In this document: positions 1 to 11,668 of the stretch, in pieces | Position numbering within the stretch: position 1 is the first letter of the stretch | Layout of the letters: each line of letters starts with the position of its first letter | NCBI GenBank assembly: GCA_947579665.1 | Contig: OX388349.1 | Span: 27,808,459 to 27,872,458 of the forward strand | Direction: 5' to 3' | DNA from: Sympetrum striolatum | Lineage: Eukaryota > Arthropoda > Insecta > Odonata > Libellulidae | DNA: 64,000 bases | The notes under the pieces: model-generated | Database searches by the model: none | What the model was told of the DNA's origin: nothing | What the model saw: only the letters and a program-made list of their open reading frames with translations | Made by a program: the position numbers and the translations under genes

Positions 1-1360
1 AATTATTATAGTATATCTGTGTAAAATATTTTAGTAATAGGTGATAATTCAGTAAAAATATCATTCTACTATCGCCGCATTATTCTACTCAATTGTAGAC
101 CGCATGAGTCATTAACATTCAATATCTCTCTGAAATTTATATTCCAGAAATAAATTTATTCAATTCCAATGGGAAAGTTGTAAAGTTGTCAGCTATAATG
201 AAGTTTATCAGACGAAGCCCAGATCTCTGTTGTTTGATTATTTTTAGCGGAAATATTTTTACAAATACATTTCAAGACCTTACTGTAATGTAAATTGGAC
301 GCAAAGTCGTACCATCGTACATTTAAGTTATCTCCAATGGAATAAGAGGTATTAAAGATAAGCAGATCACGTTTTATGGAATTCCCACACATTCCTCTCA
401 AGTTCCAAAAAATACATTCAACGCATTCATTCACAATTCAACCCCAAAAAATTCGGCTGATCAATAATTAGGAGGACTCCAAATTATGTCGACATTCGGT
501 CTCAATTAATCGACTTATATCACCATTGCCTTTATCGCAGACATCACGCCTTAAATCAATTCAATAATCGCTCCTCGAAGGCGATCATTGTCTTTGAATA
601 CGATCCGACATGATTGCATTCGGGCCCCTTTGACTCGCATATGAGATTGAAAGCAGCCATGTCACAAAATAAAGAAAGCTTCCCTTTGAGATCCTCTACA
701 TTCATCGCTCCCTACCGTTTCGTCCCCTTCCTTCGCTAATGGGATTGCTTCTCCTAAAAAAGCAGTTTCTCTCTCCGAGAGGGAATAAGCATAAGAGAGT
801 CTAAAGGGGATCCCTTGATCTTAAGATTCGATTTCTCTCCCATTGCATCAGTCGTTGCACCGTGGATGGGAATGGGTTTTCTTAAGAGATAAGGTGCCAC
901 GGCTGAGACAGGTCTGGGTTTATTATTCGATGCCTCCAGAGACTCTCTGCTTCCTCGACTTGACTTTTAATTAGCATCTGCTCTCGAGCCGCTTTTATTG
1001 AAGAATCTGGAGGAATGCGGGCTTTCTCAGAAGGTTTTTATGGAGCCATACGCGGCTATTGACTACGTGGGTTCTTTTTCTTGCAATGTTGTTATCGTGT
1101 TCTTTTCAAGTATTTCAAACACTGCATACACCGTACAAAAATAAACAAATTCATTAACCCCTAAAGTCCATTTCCGAACTAACGGAATGCTTCTGTAGTA
1201 TAGAATGTTCTGACGTTTTGATTTTCTGGGTTGTGATCGAAATTTATCCAAATGTGCCAAATATTCTTTTCAATCAATTTATGAACAATCAAGATATTTT
1301 GCTGTGTTGTAACACGCATATTTATTTAAAACCAAGCTGTAACTCTGACTTATTTAGTCA
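1..1360. other. Unassigned A+T-rich DNA
   Basis: No gene recognised. The first 600 bases are A+T-rich. About 600-1040 is more mixed in base composition, with short pyrimidine runs. An 81-codon open frame on the minus strand (189-434) and short frames near 1063-1439 have no domain I recognise and are the length expected by chance. Confidence 0.6.
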
Positions 1361-1364
1361 ATCG

Positions 1365-1500
1365 CAAAATGTTCGGAATACTAACCTACCAACACAGGTT
1401 CGAGTCCTTGATAACCTGAATTTCCTAGTTTTGGTATAACTATACATATTCGTTCTTTGTTACTGCCTACGTTTTTCACTGTAATTGCCCAGGGAATTGA
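1365..1500 (+). repeat. Possible tRNA-derived SINE remnant
   Basis: A box-B-like core GGTTCGAGTCC lies at about 1397-1407, within the reach of a degenerate box-A-like stretch upstream. The roughly 90 bases after it resemble by eye the sequence after a second GTTCGAGTCCT near 3425: both have a TTGTTA...CTAC..TTTTT pattern in the same order. This suggests two decayed members of one SINE family. It does not fold as a normal tRNA. Low confidence, since a short box-B match can arise by chance. Confidence 0.3.
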
Positions 1501-1509
1501 TGTAGGGGA

Positions 1510-1820
1510 ACTGGAAAATTAATAAAAAAGTATCCATTGATTGACTAAATATTTTTTAATTAAACTCTCTTTGTCGAAAATAACGATAGTGCAACTAGCA
1601 ATTGTCTCTTTCCTTATAAAATTCAAAGCTAATAAACTCTTCATTAGTTTCACAGGCAATCCTCATCAATGTATCCCTTCAAAAACATTACATTGTGTCA
1701 TTTAGTAAAACAAGCTCTTCTCACTTTATTCAGACTTGGTTGTCGTCAACCAATAACAGATATTGGCTGACTCTTGACACTTTTCTAAGCGTCAAGGGTC
1801 TTTCAAAAGATAAAACGTAT
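1510..1820. other. Unassigned A+T-rich DNA
   Basis: No reading frame, repeat or regulatory signal that I can support in this stretch, apart from the hairpin that begins at its right edge. Confidence 0.6.
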
Positions 1821-1821
1821 A

Positions 1822-1874
1822 ATCTCAATCCTTTAAACAGATTAATATTTTAATCTGTTTTAAAGGATTGAGAT
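1822..1874. repeat. Strong inverted repeat / hairpin
   Basis: The left arm ATCTCAATCCTTTAAACAG continues into ATTAA. Its reverse complement follows after about 4 bases and ends ...AAAGGATTGAGAT. The arms are about 24 bp and differ by one extra A. A near-perfect hairpin this long is unlikely by chance and suggests a miniature foldback element or a very short TIR-TIR remnant. The loop is too short for a typical microRNA precursor. No clear flanking target-site duplication is seen. Confidence 0.75.
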
Positions 1875-2640
1875 AATCCGTTAGTTTTTTTACCAGTAGG
1901 TAATATTCTACAGGTTCGACACTTCACGACTATTTGCCAACGCATCAGCATTTGGAACCACTCGAGCATAAAATTTAAAAAAATATAATCATAAAATTAA
2001 CAATGAAAAATATCACGACTCGCCAGAGTAAGTATCCCTATACTTTCCTCATTTATTCAAAATTAACACTGTACATGTAACGAAATAAACCGAACAGTAT
2101 TATGATATAAAAATCTTAATTAAAAAATTAACAAGATATCATATTCACCTCTAAGGCTCGATAGTATATTTTGTAATTAAAATAAAGTTAACCTGTAATC
2201 TCCGCCTTAGTTCTAACAAATCGAATAATACTCCAAAATTAAACATCCACTAGTGTTTGATATGTTGATTAACGCATGTAAAAGTTAGTTTCAGACTTGC
2301 TTATAAATATTAAGCGAAAATTCAGTTTAGTGACATAATTGAATCTAATTCTCAAGAATTGAAGCTCACTCAAACTTGCATTTACGTGTGTCATCATTTT
2401 AATTGCTAGAGAATGTTTAATTAAAGGTTATAATGTGTGATTGTTAAAATGAGGATTACTGTTCAATTACATTTTAACTATTCATTACGATGAATAGTTG
2501 TAATGGTCCTGTCTGCTGAAAACGTTTTCGATCTTGGTGGATAGCATATTTGCCTAGCAACACTGAGGTTCCAGGACTTTTTCTTTTTTAGCTATTTGCT
2601 ATTATATGCTTTGTGAAGAGTGCCATTTGTGCATGACTAA
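1875..2640. other. Unassigned A+T-rich DNA with a small hairpin
   Basis: No gene recognised. A perfect 10-bp hairpin, AACTATTCAT then TACG then ATGAATAGTT, lies at 2476-2499. The rest shows no structure that I can support. Confidence 0.55.
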
Positions 2641-2646
2641 AATTCG

Positions 2647-2732
2647 CTCAATTTTATGATGATTATAAATATAATTTTCACACAATTTTTATTTTATTTT
2701 ATTTCATAAATAAATAATCACCACAAAATTGA
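2647..2732. repeat. Imperfect inverted repeat
   Basis: CTCAATTTTATGATGATTAT at the left end pairs with the reverse complement of ATAATCACCACAAAATTGAG at the right end, with about two mismatches across 20 bp. The arms are separated by about 40 bases of very A+T-rich DNA. It may be a small MITE remnant. No transposase family can be named from the ends. Confidence 0.55.
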
Positions 2733-2969
2733 GGCAATCATGGAAATTTTCTCCATAGGAAGAAGGCTGGTGTAATTAATAACGTATTAATTAGGATCGG
2801 TGAGTACTAAATTGGGGCTAATGTTTTACCCAACTCATTTAAGATCTCGTAAGAAGCCGCCATCTAGGGAATATTTGCTCAATCATTAACAAACGTCCGG
2901 GGGAAAGCCACGCGAGATTCGCTTAATTCCCGGCATTCCTTCGCGAACTTCGCAGCTTCCGAAACGCGA

Positions 2970-3260
2970 GCTAAATGAAATAAAAAAGGAAAATAAATGG
3001 GAGGGAAGATTCGGGGGGACGGGAAACGAATGGCGATGAGGGAGGGGTGTGTCGCCGAAGGGTTTCTAAGATGCCGAGAGGAAATGGGAGGAAAACGGAA
3101 TGGGGGATAGGGAAATAATAGATTGCGGGAAGAAGGTGGGGTCTTTTGTGAATCCATCGGAGGTCCAAAGCAGTACATCTGTGAAAAGGGAAGGCGCTAA
3201 GGAAAGAGAGAACAAAAGAAGGGAGAGAAAAGTTGCGAGGCTGGGAAAAGGAAGAGCGGA
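2970..3260. other. Purine-rich island (plus strand)
   Basis: The plus strand is dominated by G and A with runs such as GGGAGGAAAACGG and AGAGAGAACAAAAG. The complementary pyrimidine strand has few chances to form stop codons, which explains the overlapping 65- and 99-codon frames on the minus strand. Similar islands recur across the window. No protein motif is recognised. Confidence 0.6.
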
Positions 3261-3339
3261 AGCGTAGGGAGAGTTGAGAATTTCTACGACAAATCGCTAA
3301 TTTTTACCGAGATCTATTTTGAAATGGGTTGGTTGTCGT

Positions 3340-3500
3340 GGGACTAGCATCACGATTTGGTTCAATCTACAAATGATATACTCAAATATCACCATGTAAA
3401 TCTGTTAAAACAAATGTAATAAAGTCCCGAGTTCGAGTCCTGGATATGCTCATTCTTCTGATTAGGGAATTATTTAATGTGTTGGTCCATTGTTATTGTT
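3340..3500 (+). repeat. Possible tRNA-derived SINE remnant
   Basis: The box-B-like motif GAGTTCGAGTCCTGG lies near 3429-3443. The downstream segment resembles the one following the similar motif near 1397. No acceptable box A is visible at the usual spacing, so this is at best a decayed copy. Confidence 0.3.
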
Positions 3501-4330
3501 TATGTATGCTACTGTTTTTGGATACGCATAGATATTTATGGGTGATTTGAAAAAAAATAGATGATAGAGTATTTACCGAAAGATTTAATGGATGTTAAAA
3601 TTATTCTATATAGCTGTATTATATGTATTGTATAAGTGTACGTAGATATACTTATGTTAAAATGTGCATATGAGCAAAAATATTCAAGTGTTGAGGATTT
3701 TTGAATTTACGTGTTTTGTAAGGCATACGATTGAAGCTGCCGCCTAACGTCAACAAAACTGCAACAAAGGCACCATTATGCATTTATACAGTGATTTTGG
3801 TTTGAATGTAGTCAGCCCATAAGTTCCACAAACCCTTCCACATTTGGCTAACCCTTGAAGAAGGGAAGTGAGTGAGGTATTCTTTTGATTTGATTTGGTC
3901 TGTCAACCCCTTTCCGTTAAAATGAGCAATTGAATTACTAATTTAATCATATGTTTAGTACTTCTTGATGGTAAATGCATCAAACTCGGTAAATACGTCA
4001 GATTGTGATACTACTTAAAAGAGCATAAATACGTGGTTGCAAGATTGTAGCTAAAAGGCCATACTTCTGCATTGAAAAATTCAAAAAAACATATAAAAAT
4101 GTAGGTACATACATAAAAAAGGACTGGTTTGAAAGGGCGAGTATGATATTAGGAAATCCTTGGTAATATTACTTTGTGAACAAGCGATATAAAGGACTCC
4201 ATGGGTAGCAACATGGCTATACAACCAGGAATCAAAACAAAAAACTATACGACACCCTTGGGTCGAACAACCCCACAAAGGACCGGAAGAATGGGTTGGA
4301 ACTAATGTGGAGAACATTCGATAAAAGAGT
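3500..4330. other. Unassigned intergenic DNA
   Basis: Mostly A+T-rich. A 78-codon minus-strand frame at 4081-4317 contains several cysteines but matches no family I recognise. No repeat seen. Confidence 0.5.
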
Positions 4331-4339
4331 TAGGGGATA

Positions 4340-4780
4340 GTGATTACGTAAGTAGATTTATAAAGAAGATGCGAATGGATGGGAAACGGGGAAAGAGAGG
4401 AAAGTAAAAAGAAAGTTGGAAGAGAACGTAGAATGGCAAGGAACGGAATAAAGATCAAAAGAATGGAGAGAGAACGAGAGGAGGGGAAAGTGACGGACGG
4501 GGCGAAGAATGGAGAGCGAGGGAGGTAGCACCAAGCCGGAAAATGTCCCGGACCCCCTTTTCCGGGAACAGGCTTTTTACTCGAGGGAGTTCCTCCGGGA
4601 GCTGAGGCCATCACCCGGAGCCGGCGACGAAGGTTGGGAAGATGCCGGAGGAAGAAAGTTAGGGAGCGAAGAAGAGGACGTGTGGAAAAATGCAGCGGAA
4701 GAAAGAGGGATCACACTAATCTCTAAAATTGCTCCGATTATGATTCCCAATTCTCATTTTGGAGTAAACGTATGAATAAA
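4340..4780. other. Purine-rich island grading into G+C-richer DNA
   Basis: 4340-4520 is strongly purine-rich on the plus strand. 4520-4700 is richer in G and C. Open frames exist on both strands (4330-4614 minus, 4509-4775 plus) and overlap each other. Neither has a recognisable domain. This resembles the other mixed purine/G+C islands in the window. Confidence 0.5.
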
Positions 4781-5800
4781 ATTGGAGTTGATGAAACCGG
4801 GATAAACCCTTATTTGCTTCTTCAACATACTGTCTATTTAGTAACCACGTGCGAATAGTTAGGGTCATGTAGGGTCATGAGAAGATGACATAGTGATATG
4901 AAGAGCCAAGAGATTATGGTGGTCTTCCTTGTCTCTGTGGATCGCAGATAAGAAAATATAGTTAGAAGGATAAAGAGAAAGAATAAATAGGAAAATACTG
5001 AATTCACTAAAACAGTTGGACCGGAACGTCTTCGTGTGAAAAGTCTTTCCCAGGAGTAACTTTGTAGGATTCCTTCATTATAATATTCAGTGTGGATTAA
5101 CTACGGATTTTTATTTCATATCTCTGTTTACATTTTAGAGTATGTAACAAATATGTAATAGTACCCATTGAACATGAATTGTTCCAAACAGTAAAAGAAA
5201 TATTACGTGGTTTGGAGCTTTTAAAAGATTCTAAACTGTAACAGAGAGAGAGAGAGAGCTGTAGAATTCGATAAGAGAAAATCTGAATTGAGGAGGCGTG
5301 AAAACATGACATTTATAGAAGGGAAACATTTTTAGACGATATTATTCAAAATATTTTCCACCTATTTTGCTGAAAGTTTTTATTTTCTAATCTTTCATTT
5401 CTAATTTTAATTCTTTGTTTATCGATACTAAATAATCATTTTTCTGACATACGATCATATAATTTTTTACTTAAATTCTTGCTTTATGAAGTTAGTTACT
5501 GATATGGAAAAATTGACTCCCTTAAAATTTTATGTGCAATTTCGGAAAACATCAGTGACTAAATATTTAGCTAATGGATAAAATATGCCTTTTTTCAATA
5601 ATTTAAGATTGAACTGAATTACTGTACTGAACTGACATTAAATAAATAATGTTCCTAATATTAGATGATTCTAAACGTCTAGCGTTCGTTTTATGTAGTT
5701 TCAAGCCTCCATTCAACACATTCAGTATGACTTCCCCTACATATATTCACGTAAGAAGAATAGATAAAACAGATAAAGTAATCGGTCTTGGTTCAGATGC
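4780..5800. other. Unassigned DNA with a short (AG)n tract
   Basis: No gene recognised. An (AG)8-type dinucleotide tract lies at 5243-5258. The remainder is A+T-rich without visible structure. Confidence 0.55.
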
Positions 5801-6305
5801 AAGAATTGAGAGGGGGTCAAAGACTTACTGATCATGGTCGGTTTTCATACCGATTAAAAGAATGGTTTTGGTTTTCCGATCGGTTTCAGTTCAATGCTGC
5901 AGCTACCGATAAATTCTCTAGGATTTATGAAGAAGCGCCAGTTCTAAAAACATGGAAGTAATGTCAGATTCAAGAATGAAGAAGGATTAAAGAGTTTTCG
6001 GGATCGGTTCTCACCCCGTCGGAAACTACTACATTTCCCGGTTTCGGTTTTAGGACGAATTCAATGCTCTGAGTAATAATAACCTCTTTAGATGAAGCGA
6101 AAGTTTGAAGAAGTTTGGAAATTATATCGGATTAGAAGATTCAGAGGGATTCAAGGATTTTCGCATTGTAATCGGTTTTAACTCCGGCAAATATGACGGT
6201 TTACTCGGTTTCCGGCTAGGTTCCGATTTAATTCTCTAGTAATCTTTTCTTTAGAATCAAAGTTAAAAGGAAAGTTTGATGAAATGTGGAAGTAATATGA
6301 CCGGA
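5801..6305. repeat. Diverged tandem repeat, three units of about 167 bp
   Basis: Three successive units begin at about 5801, 5972 and 6136. Each starts with an AAGAnT.AGAGGGnTnAA-like segment. It is followed by an ATCGGTTTT / CGGTTTCGG-rich segment, then a TTCTCTAG or equivalent block, and ends with a GGAAGTAATnT-type sequence. Unit lengths are about 171, 164 and 170 bp. The units are strongly diverged, so this is an old array. I do not recognise the family. Confidence 0.55.
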
Positions 6306-6960
6306 AAGGGAGAGAATGAGGAAGAGACACAGGGAGAGTAGAAGGAAGAGGGGCAGATTGAATTGTGCTGGGAGGCATTGTGAAGCAGAGGAGAGGACGG
6401 GGGAGAGAGGGGGATCTTGCGGCGTTGGGGGGAGGTTGAGTAGTTGAGGATCTGGGGGCAAAGGAATAAGTGAATCTGTATTCATAGTCTGACGCCAAGA
6501 GGGAGGGAGTTGCAAGGCGGCGGGATAAAGAGGTGGCAACGAAGCAAGGGGTAGGACGCGGGAAAAATATCTCCATTGTCCGTGGAAATGATTCCTCCCC
6601 GTTCCACTCTTGTACCTCAGGGGAGATCGATGCGGGTGGGGGATTTGAATTTTTCGGAAGTGAAATAAGGGGATGGGGAGGGGAGTGTGGGAGGGAACAC
6701 GCTCCTTAATACGACGTCGGCGGCAAAGGTGTCGCGAGCGACGGAGGCGTGGGTCTTTTCCTCAATTCCTTTCCCAAACATTCCCTTCTCTTCTTCTCCG
6801 CTTTGTCTGCTCTTCCTGGAAGGTCCCTGCTACGCCAGTCCGCGCGTCTCTATATGTTTGGAGGCGCGCATATTTCCTTTGATTCAGAAATTCCTCTTCT
6901 GTATTTATTTATTAAGTTGTTTGAAGGTATCATCGCGTGGGAGGTTAAGGTGGCCTGAAA
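6306..6960. other. Purine-rich island and mixed G+C DNA
   Basis: 6306-6440 is purine-rich on the plus strand. 6590-6900 is more balanced, with several overlapping open frames on both strands. None carries a recognisable motif. The 132- and 103-codon minus-strand frames sit opposite the purine-rich part and are probably compositional. Confidence 0.5.
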
Positions 6961-7420
6961 AATACCTTTATTTAATAATGAAACTTTATCGATATTGTTA
7001 TGAATAAAATATTGCAAAATTACTAACAAAATATATTAATGTAAGAAATGTATAAAAATTACATAATAACAACATTTACAGCAATTGACAAAATTAAAAT
7101 TAAATTGTATTAAATATTAAGAGGATCTAAAACACATCACCCAAAAGGTCATTAAACATAGAAGTAGCTACTGTAAATTTCCTATCCAATGAAAATCGTC
7201 CCTAGTTTCCAAGATAACCTCTCGGAAAATATTTGGTAATGCATGATTAGCATAATTTGCTATAAAGTTGTTTAATATTTCTCATAGAAACGAATGGATC
7301 GCTACGGAGTACTGTGCTAATTTAACTTATAGTAATTCCTTAGCATATAGGGATTCGTAAACGTTTTTCCCATTAAAAATTCCCTAAGTCTTAAGAACAT
7401 AGCCAATTTATCTATATTTT
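6960..7420. other. Unassigned A+T-rich DNA
   Basis: No gene, repeat or hairpin that I can support in this stretch, which leads into the LINE-A fragment. Confidence 0.6.
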
Positions 7421-7425
7421 AGGAA

Positions 7426-7900
7426 CATTAGGCCTCACCTAGTGAGTATGCATGCAGTGTATGGGACCCCGCCGAGAAATTTCATATTCGGGATTTAGAA
7501 AAAGTACAAAGAAAGGCGATACGATTTGTAAAGAATTGCTACGATAAAACAGCGAGTGTCACTCAGATGTTACAGGACGCGGGATGGGAATCATTTGAAG
7601 ATAGAAGAAAAATTCAAAGGATAAATTTATTAAATAAGTTCAGAGAAATTACGTTCTCAGATGATGCAACCGATATAATGCGACCCCCCTGTTATATGGG
7701 CCTTTCTGATACTGCCAGAAAGATTAGAGTAATAGATGCTAGAACGAACTGTTTCAAAAATTCATTTTTTCCGCGAAGTATACCCAAAAGCAACCGTTTA
7801 GGAAAATAGAGTCAAAGTGCTTGCTCCCCCTGCCTCACGCCGAAAGGCGGCTTGCAGGGTTCTTACATAGACATCCGTCAATTATTTTCTTCATCTCTCG
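7426..7900 (+). mobile_element. LINE-A: 5'-truncated CR1/jockey-like retrotransposon tail
   Basis: This is the end of a non-LTR retrotransposon. A frame readable from about 7432 gives SEYACSVWDP-like residues, then LEKVQRKAIRFV, then TASVTQMLQDAGW, RRKIQRINLLNKF and SFFPRSI, closing at the stop near 7807. These are the familiar C-terminal landmarks of CR1/jockey-type reverse transcriptase ORFs (LVRPxLEYAxxVWDP ... GWexLxxRR ... FFPRtI). The catalytic palm with its YADD motif and the endonuclease are absent, so the copy cannot act on its own. The short 3' UTR holds a hairpin, ACGCCGAAAGGCGGC, flanked by CCTGCC and GCAGGGT at about 7828-7861. The same hairpin marks other copies in this window. 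It is the best preserved LINE-A copy here. Confidence 0.85.
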
Positions 7901-9030
7901 CCACAGAATCAATGAATGCTCTATTTCTGGATTGATTATTTCTAAGAGTAATCTGAAATTTTAAATAATGAAGTGAAGTAGTAGGTAATCTGAATTCTGA
8001 AAGTCCTCGGCTAAGGAGCATAAATGGTGATCCTATTGTAAACCTTGTTAGCGGCCTTCTTTAGCCAAAATACTATTTCTTGTACATTCTCATGTTTAAA
8101 TATACACCTAAATAAAAGTTGCCAGAAATCTATCCTAGCAAGCATAGAGAAAGGATAGAGGGACCGAAAAACAGCCACTTTTTGTCACTCCAACATTTTC
8201 TCTGGTATGTTTTTTTTGTCATTATCCTCCAAAATGTCCATCAAAAAGGAGTAAAAACCAGCATAAATAGTATTAATTCACCGGTTATTTATTATTAGGG
8301 TTGTTAGCCGATGTATTACTGCGAAACCTAATTCAATATTTGCTTTCCCTCTTAGCTTACGGGGAAATGTATTCTGGCAATAAATTCTATCGGAGTATGT
8401 TTTCCACCCAATCAATTTATGCTTGATACCCCGAAGGATATTGCCACACCGGTAAAATCGACCGACGCCTCGTTTCCGTATCAATGTGTCCGTCTGAAAG
8501 GGCATTTCCGAAATGCCATTGTGAAAGTCCACGACACAGCCTCTCTCACGTGAGATGGCCATGCATAATGTTTCTGTTGACAGTGGGGCGGACGAAGACA
8601 CCCTCTGTGGAGAGGAAGGCACACCGCGGGAAGGAGATGTGACCTATATACAGACCTTGTTGAACGCGATCAAACAAGCCTTTTCACCGAAAACGAATTT
8701 TTAAGAGAGAGACAGCGACTAAAACGCCCGCAATAAATTCCGGCTTGAATGTCCAGAGCTTTGTTCCTCCCTATATGGAGATCTTCGTCCTTTTTTTCGT
8801 GGTTCAGTGATCTCCTCAAAGAGAGATTCAGGATTATCGTCGGTCGGAGTAAGTGCATTACGTTGGGGAAATTTACGGTCGCTTCGGAAAGGATTTGCGA
8901 TTTATGCTTCCTTGAGCGTTTGTTTAGGATATCCTGATTTCGTTGTAGGATTCCGTTTCCATCTTTTTCGCTGCATCTCGATGCTTTCGTTCGAGAGCTT
9001 CTCTTCCGCATCAGGAAGCTTGTACATTTG
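7900..9030. other. Unassigned DNA, partly G+C-richer
   Basis: 7900-8270 is A+T-rich. 8280-9010 is more balanced and carries overlapping open frames on both strands (8278-8622 and 8670-9011 minus, 8749-9031 plus). No protein family is recognised, no consistent splice structure is visible, and the two strands are equally open, so I do not call a gene. Confidence 0.5.
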
Positions 9031-10260
9031 AATATGAATATTCGTGTGGTTTAAATATTTTTTTTGGAATAAATATTCTGATAATATAACTTATTTTCAA
9101 AATTATATGCTCATTTTAATTGGGAAACGTTGTTGAATATAATATTCAGTTCCTTCTCTAATTTTATAACTTTTGCTTGCTGTATTTTTAGGATGGTATA
9201 CTTTTCTTCCCTTATCAATTTTTGACTGGTTTGTAGCTATTCGCTTGATGAATTGCTTTACCTCTGTTCTAAAATTGAAGGTAGTAAAAGTGTTCTATTA
9301 TATGGATGAAATATATGCAGTAATTTTCATAGAATTCGTAAAATTACAGTTACCGCTATAGGTTATTCAATTATTTACAATGACTACGACCGGATATGAA
9401 TTCACTTATATCCCATACAGGCTGGGAGGTTTGATATTTGGAAAATGGAAGATCCACAACAACTTTCCAATAGGAGGGTGATTTAAGGCAATTTCCTCTT
9501 GTATCAATTTTGAATTAACAGGTACCTCAACGTATTATCTACTGTGAAGTAATAGTACTCCAATTTTGTCGTGATAAAGTCAGTAAATTACAGTAATCGT
9601 ACAAATAGTAGTATCAAAAAAGTGCTTCTACATCTGAGGTCATTTCGCACGTATGGGCCAACACCGGGAACCGGACCCCAGACAACTTTTGCCAAAGAGA
9701 AACGCACTACAAACTGAGAGCCAAAACGTATAGCTTTTCTATCAGATATTAGTTTAAGCCCTTCCTAAAAGGTAATCTAATACTGGCCATAGAAAGGCAT
9801 CAAGTCTTCCTTATGTGTTTTTTTCTTCTTATTAGATGGCATTGTGACAAATAACCGGGGTTCCACTGTAAACTGTTTGATTTGATCCCAAGTATCAGTT
9901 GAATCAATTTCATTTACATACTCATTTCAAGTGATTTGATATTTCTCACTAATCGTGGTGGTCATCCATGGCATTACGCACCGTATTCTCGTCAGACACT
10001 TCTTGAGCACATTTTGCGATTTATTTCCAATACTAGGTTGCAGTAAGCGATAATCCGGATAGTAGCCCTTAGTTCTGACGCTATGTTAGAGAAAAAAGGC
10101 CGTTAACCGTGCTTCTACACCGTCCTACTCTCTGATTAACCTAAATTCGTAGATTTCTTTTCAAGATGCGTGCAAGGAGAACCTCTTAAAGCTCCACGCG
10201 CGTTTTGTATCACAAACTCCCTTTTGTTTTCTCATACACGCCTTTTCTAAAAAAAGGGGG
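9030..10260. other. Unassigned A+T-rich DNA with a weak inverted repeat
   Basis: No gene recognised. An imperfect inverted repeat (TTTCTAT..CAGATATTAG against CTAATACTGG.CATAGAAA) lies at about 9735-9795. It is too short and imperfect to name. Confidence 0.5.
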
Positions 10261-11290
10261 AGCTCCTTCCTGGTAGTGATTACCCGGGAAGACACGTTTC
10301 GAAACACTTTTCGAACACCCAGAAATAATAAACAAGAGACAGGGGGACGTTGCAGCGGCGCACAGGGGAGGCGCAGGATCTGGAATAATTCCTTAAATCC
10401 GACGGACTAGGGAAATATATAAGAGGAAGTAGATCGCGTAAAAAAGGAAGGCAAGCGATGTGCATTCGGCGGATCTCATTTGAATGCGCGACCCGCCCAC
10501 TCCCGGGAAGGAAGTGCATCAGCTCCGAGGAATGGAATGGAAGGGGATATATTAAAGAAAGACTCTTTCTCGGGGAAGGGGGAATTGCAAACCGATAGTG
10601 GCTGTGAAGGATCGTCCGGAGAGTGTGTCACGACGGCCTTAGCGCTTAAAAAAACTAAATAAAAAAATAGGAAGAAAGCGCGTTAGGAGGTGTAAGGAGC
10701 AGGATAAAGACAGGTAAAAAGCTTCCGAATTCAGGTGGATAAGGATTATGGGAGAAAAAAAAGTGGATTGAGAGGTTGGGGAGGGGCTTTGCAGTCCATG
10801 CCATGAATTCCAAATACCTTGAGAAGGATCGCCGGTTCAAAGGAAGGGGAAGTATTTCCTTCCTTATCCAGCCATCTTCCCCAGATCGAGATCACACGTA
10901 GGCTAAGCAGGGGGGCCGTATTGGGGAGGTGTTGAGCAAGAAAGCAGTTTGGGAAGGGGGTACCCCGTATCGGGGGTGGCCCCTAAGTGCCTCCCTCCCC
11001 TTCAAAACTAACCCTTTCTTCCTTTCTTCTATAATCTCTGCTTATCCTTTTCCCATTGATTCTCGTTCGGTCCAGCTGCTATTCTGTTTGCCTATTCATC
11101 AGTGCATCAGAGAAGTCGTCCGCTAGTCCATCTACAGCAGAGATTATTATTTATCCAACTACTTTCTCCTCTATGGATTCTTGAAATGCCATCTTGCACC
11201 ACCTTGAAAAAGTATCAAATTTATATCAATATTCTTAGTTATTTTATTGCTAATTTAGGTATTACGTTGTTGAACTTAGGTATTTTAATC
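10260..11290. other. G+C-richer and purine/pyrimidine-skewed DNA
   Basis: 10260-10620 is relatively G+C-rich with purine runs. 10840-10980 contains several G runs. 10980-11100 is pyrimidine-rich on the plus strand. Short frames occur on both strands with no recognisable motif. The foldback element starts immediately to the right. Confidence 0.5.
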
Positions 11291-11597
11291 AAAATTTTGG
11301 TTAATGGTAGCTAAGCGGGGTTTTTACCGTTACTTTTTTCCAGGTAGAAATTTCGAGGGTCGCCATTCTAATCCGGACCCTTACCTCCTCGGGAGCGCCC
11401 GGCCGTCACAGCATGGGGGACCATAAAGATACTGAACGCGTGGAATACGATTTAAAAAGTTATAAACTAATCAAATGAGCAAAAATGTATTATCTTCGTC
11501 GTCTCACTCGTCCTAAGAGTTATAAAAGCGTCTTTAGATCGACGTTCTACGATTAAAATTAAGATTTTTCGTGATTTTGCAAGAAATTACCCGTTTA

Positions 11598-11619
11598 CAA
11601 ACGGCAACGTTGCCGTTTG
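11598..11619. repeat. Perfect 22-bp palindrome inside the foldback
   Basis: The arm CAAACGGCAAC is followed directly by its exact reverse complement, with no loop. A partly overlapping smaller hairpin (CCGTTT-AC-AAACGG) begins at 11591, so the stretch can fold in alternative ways. Confidence 0.9.
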
Positions 11620-11668
11620 GTTGGGGTAGGGGGGGAGGAATTTCTATCAAAAATCTAGAAATCCTCCT

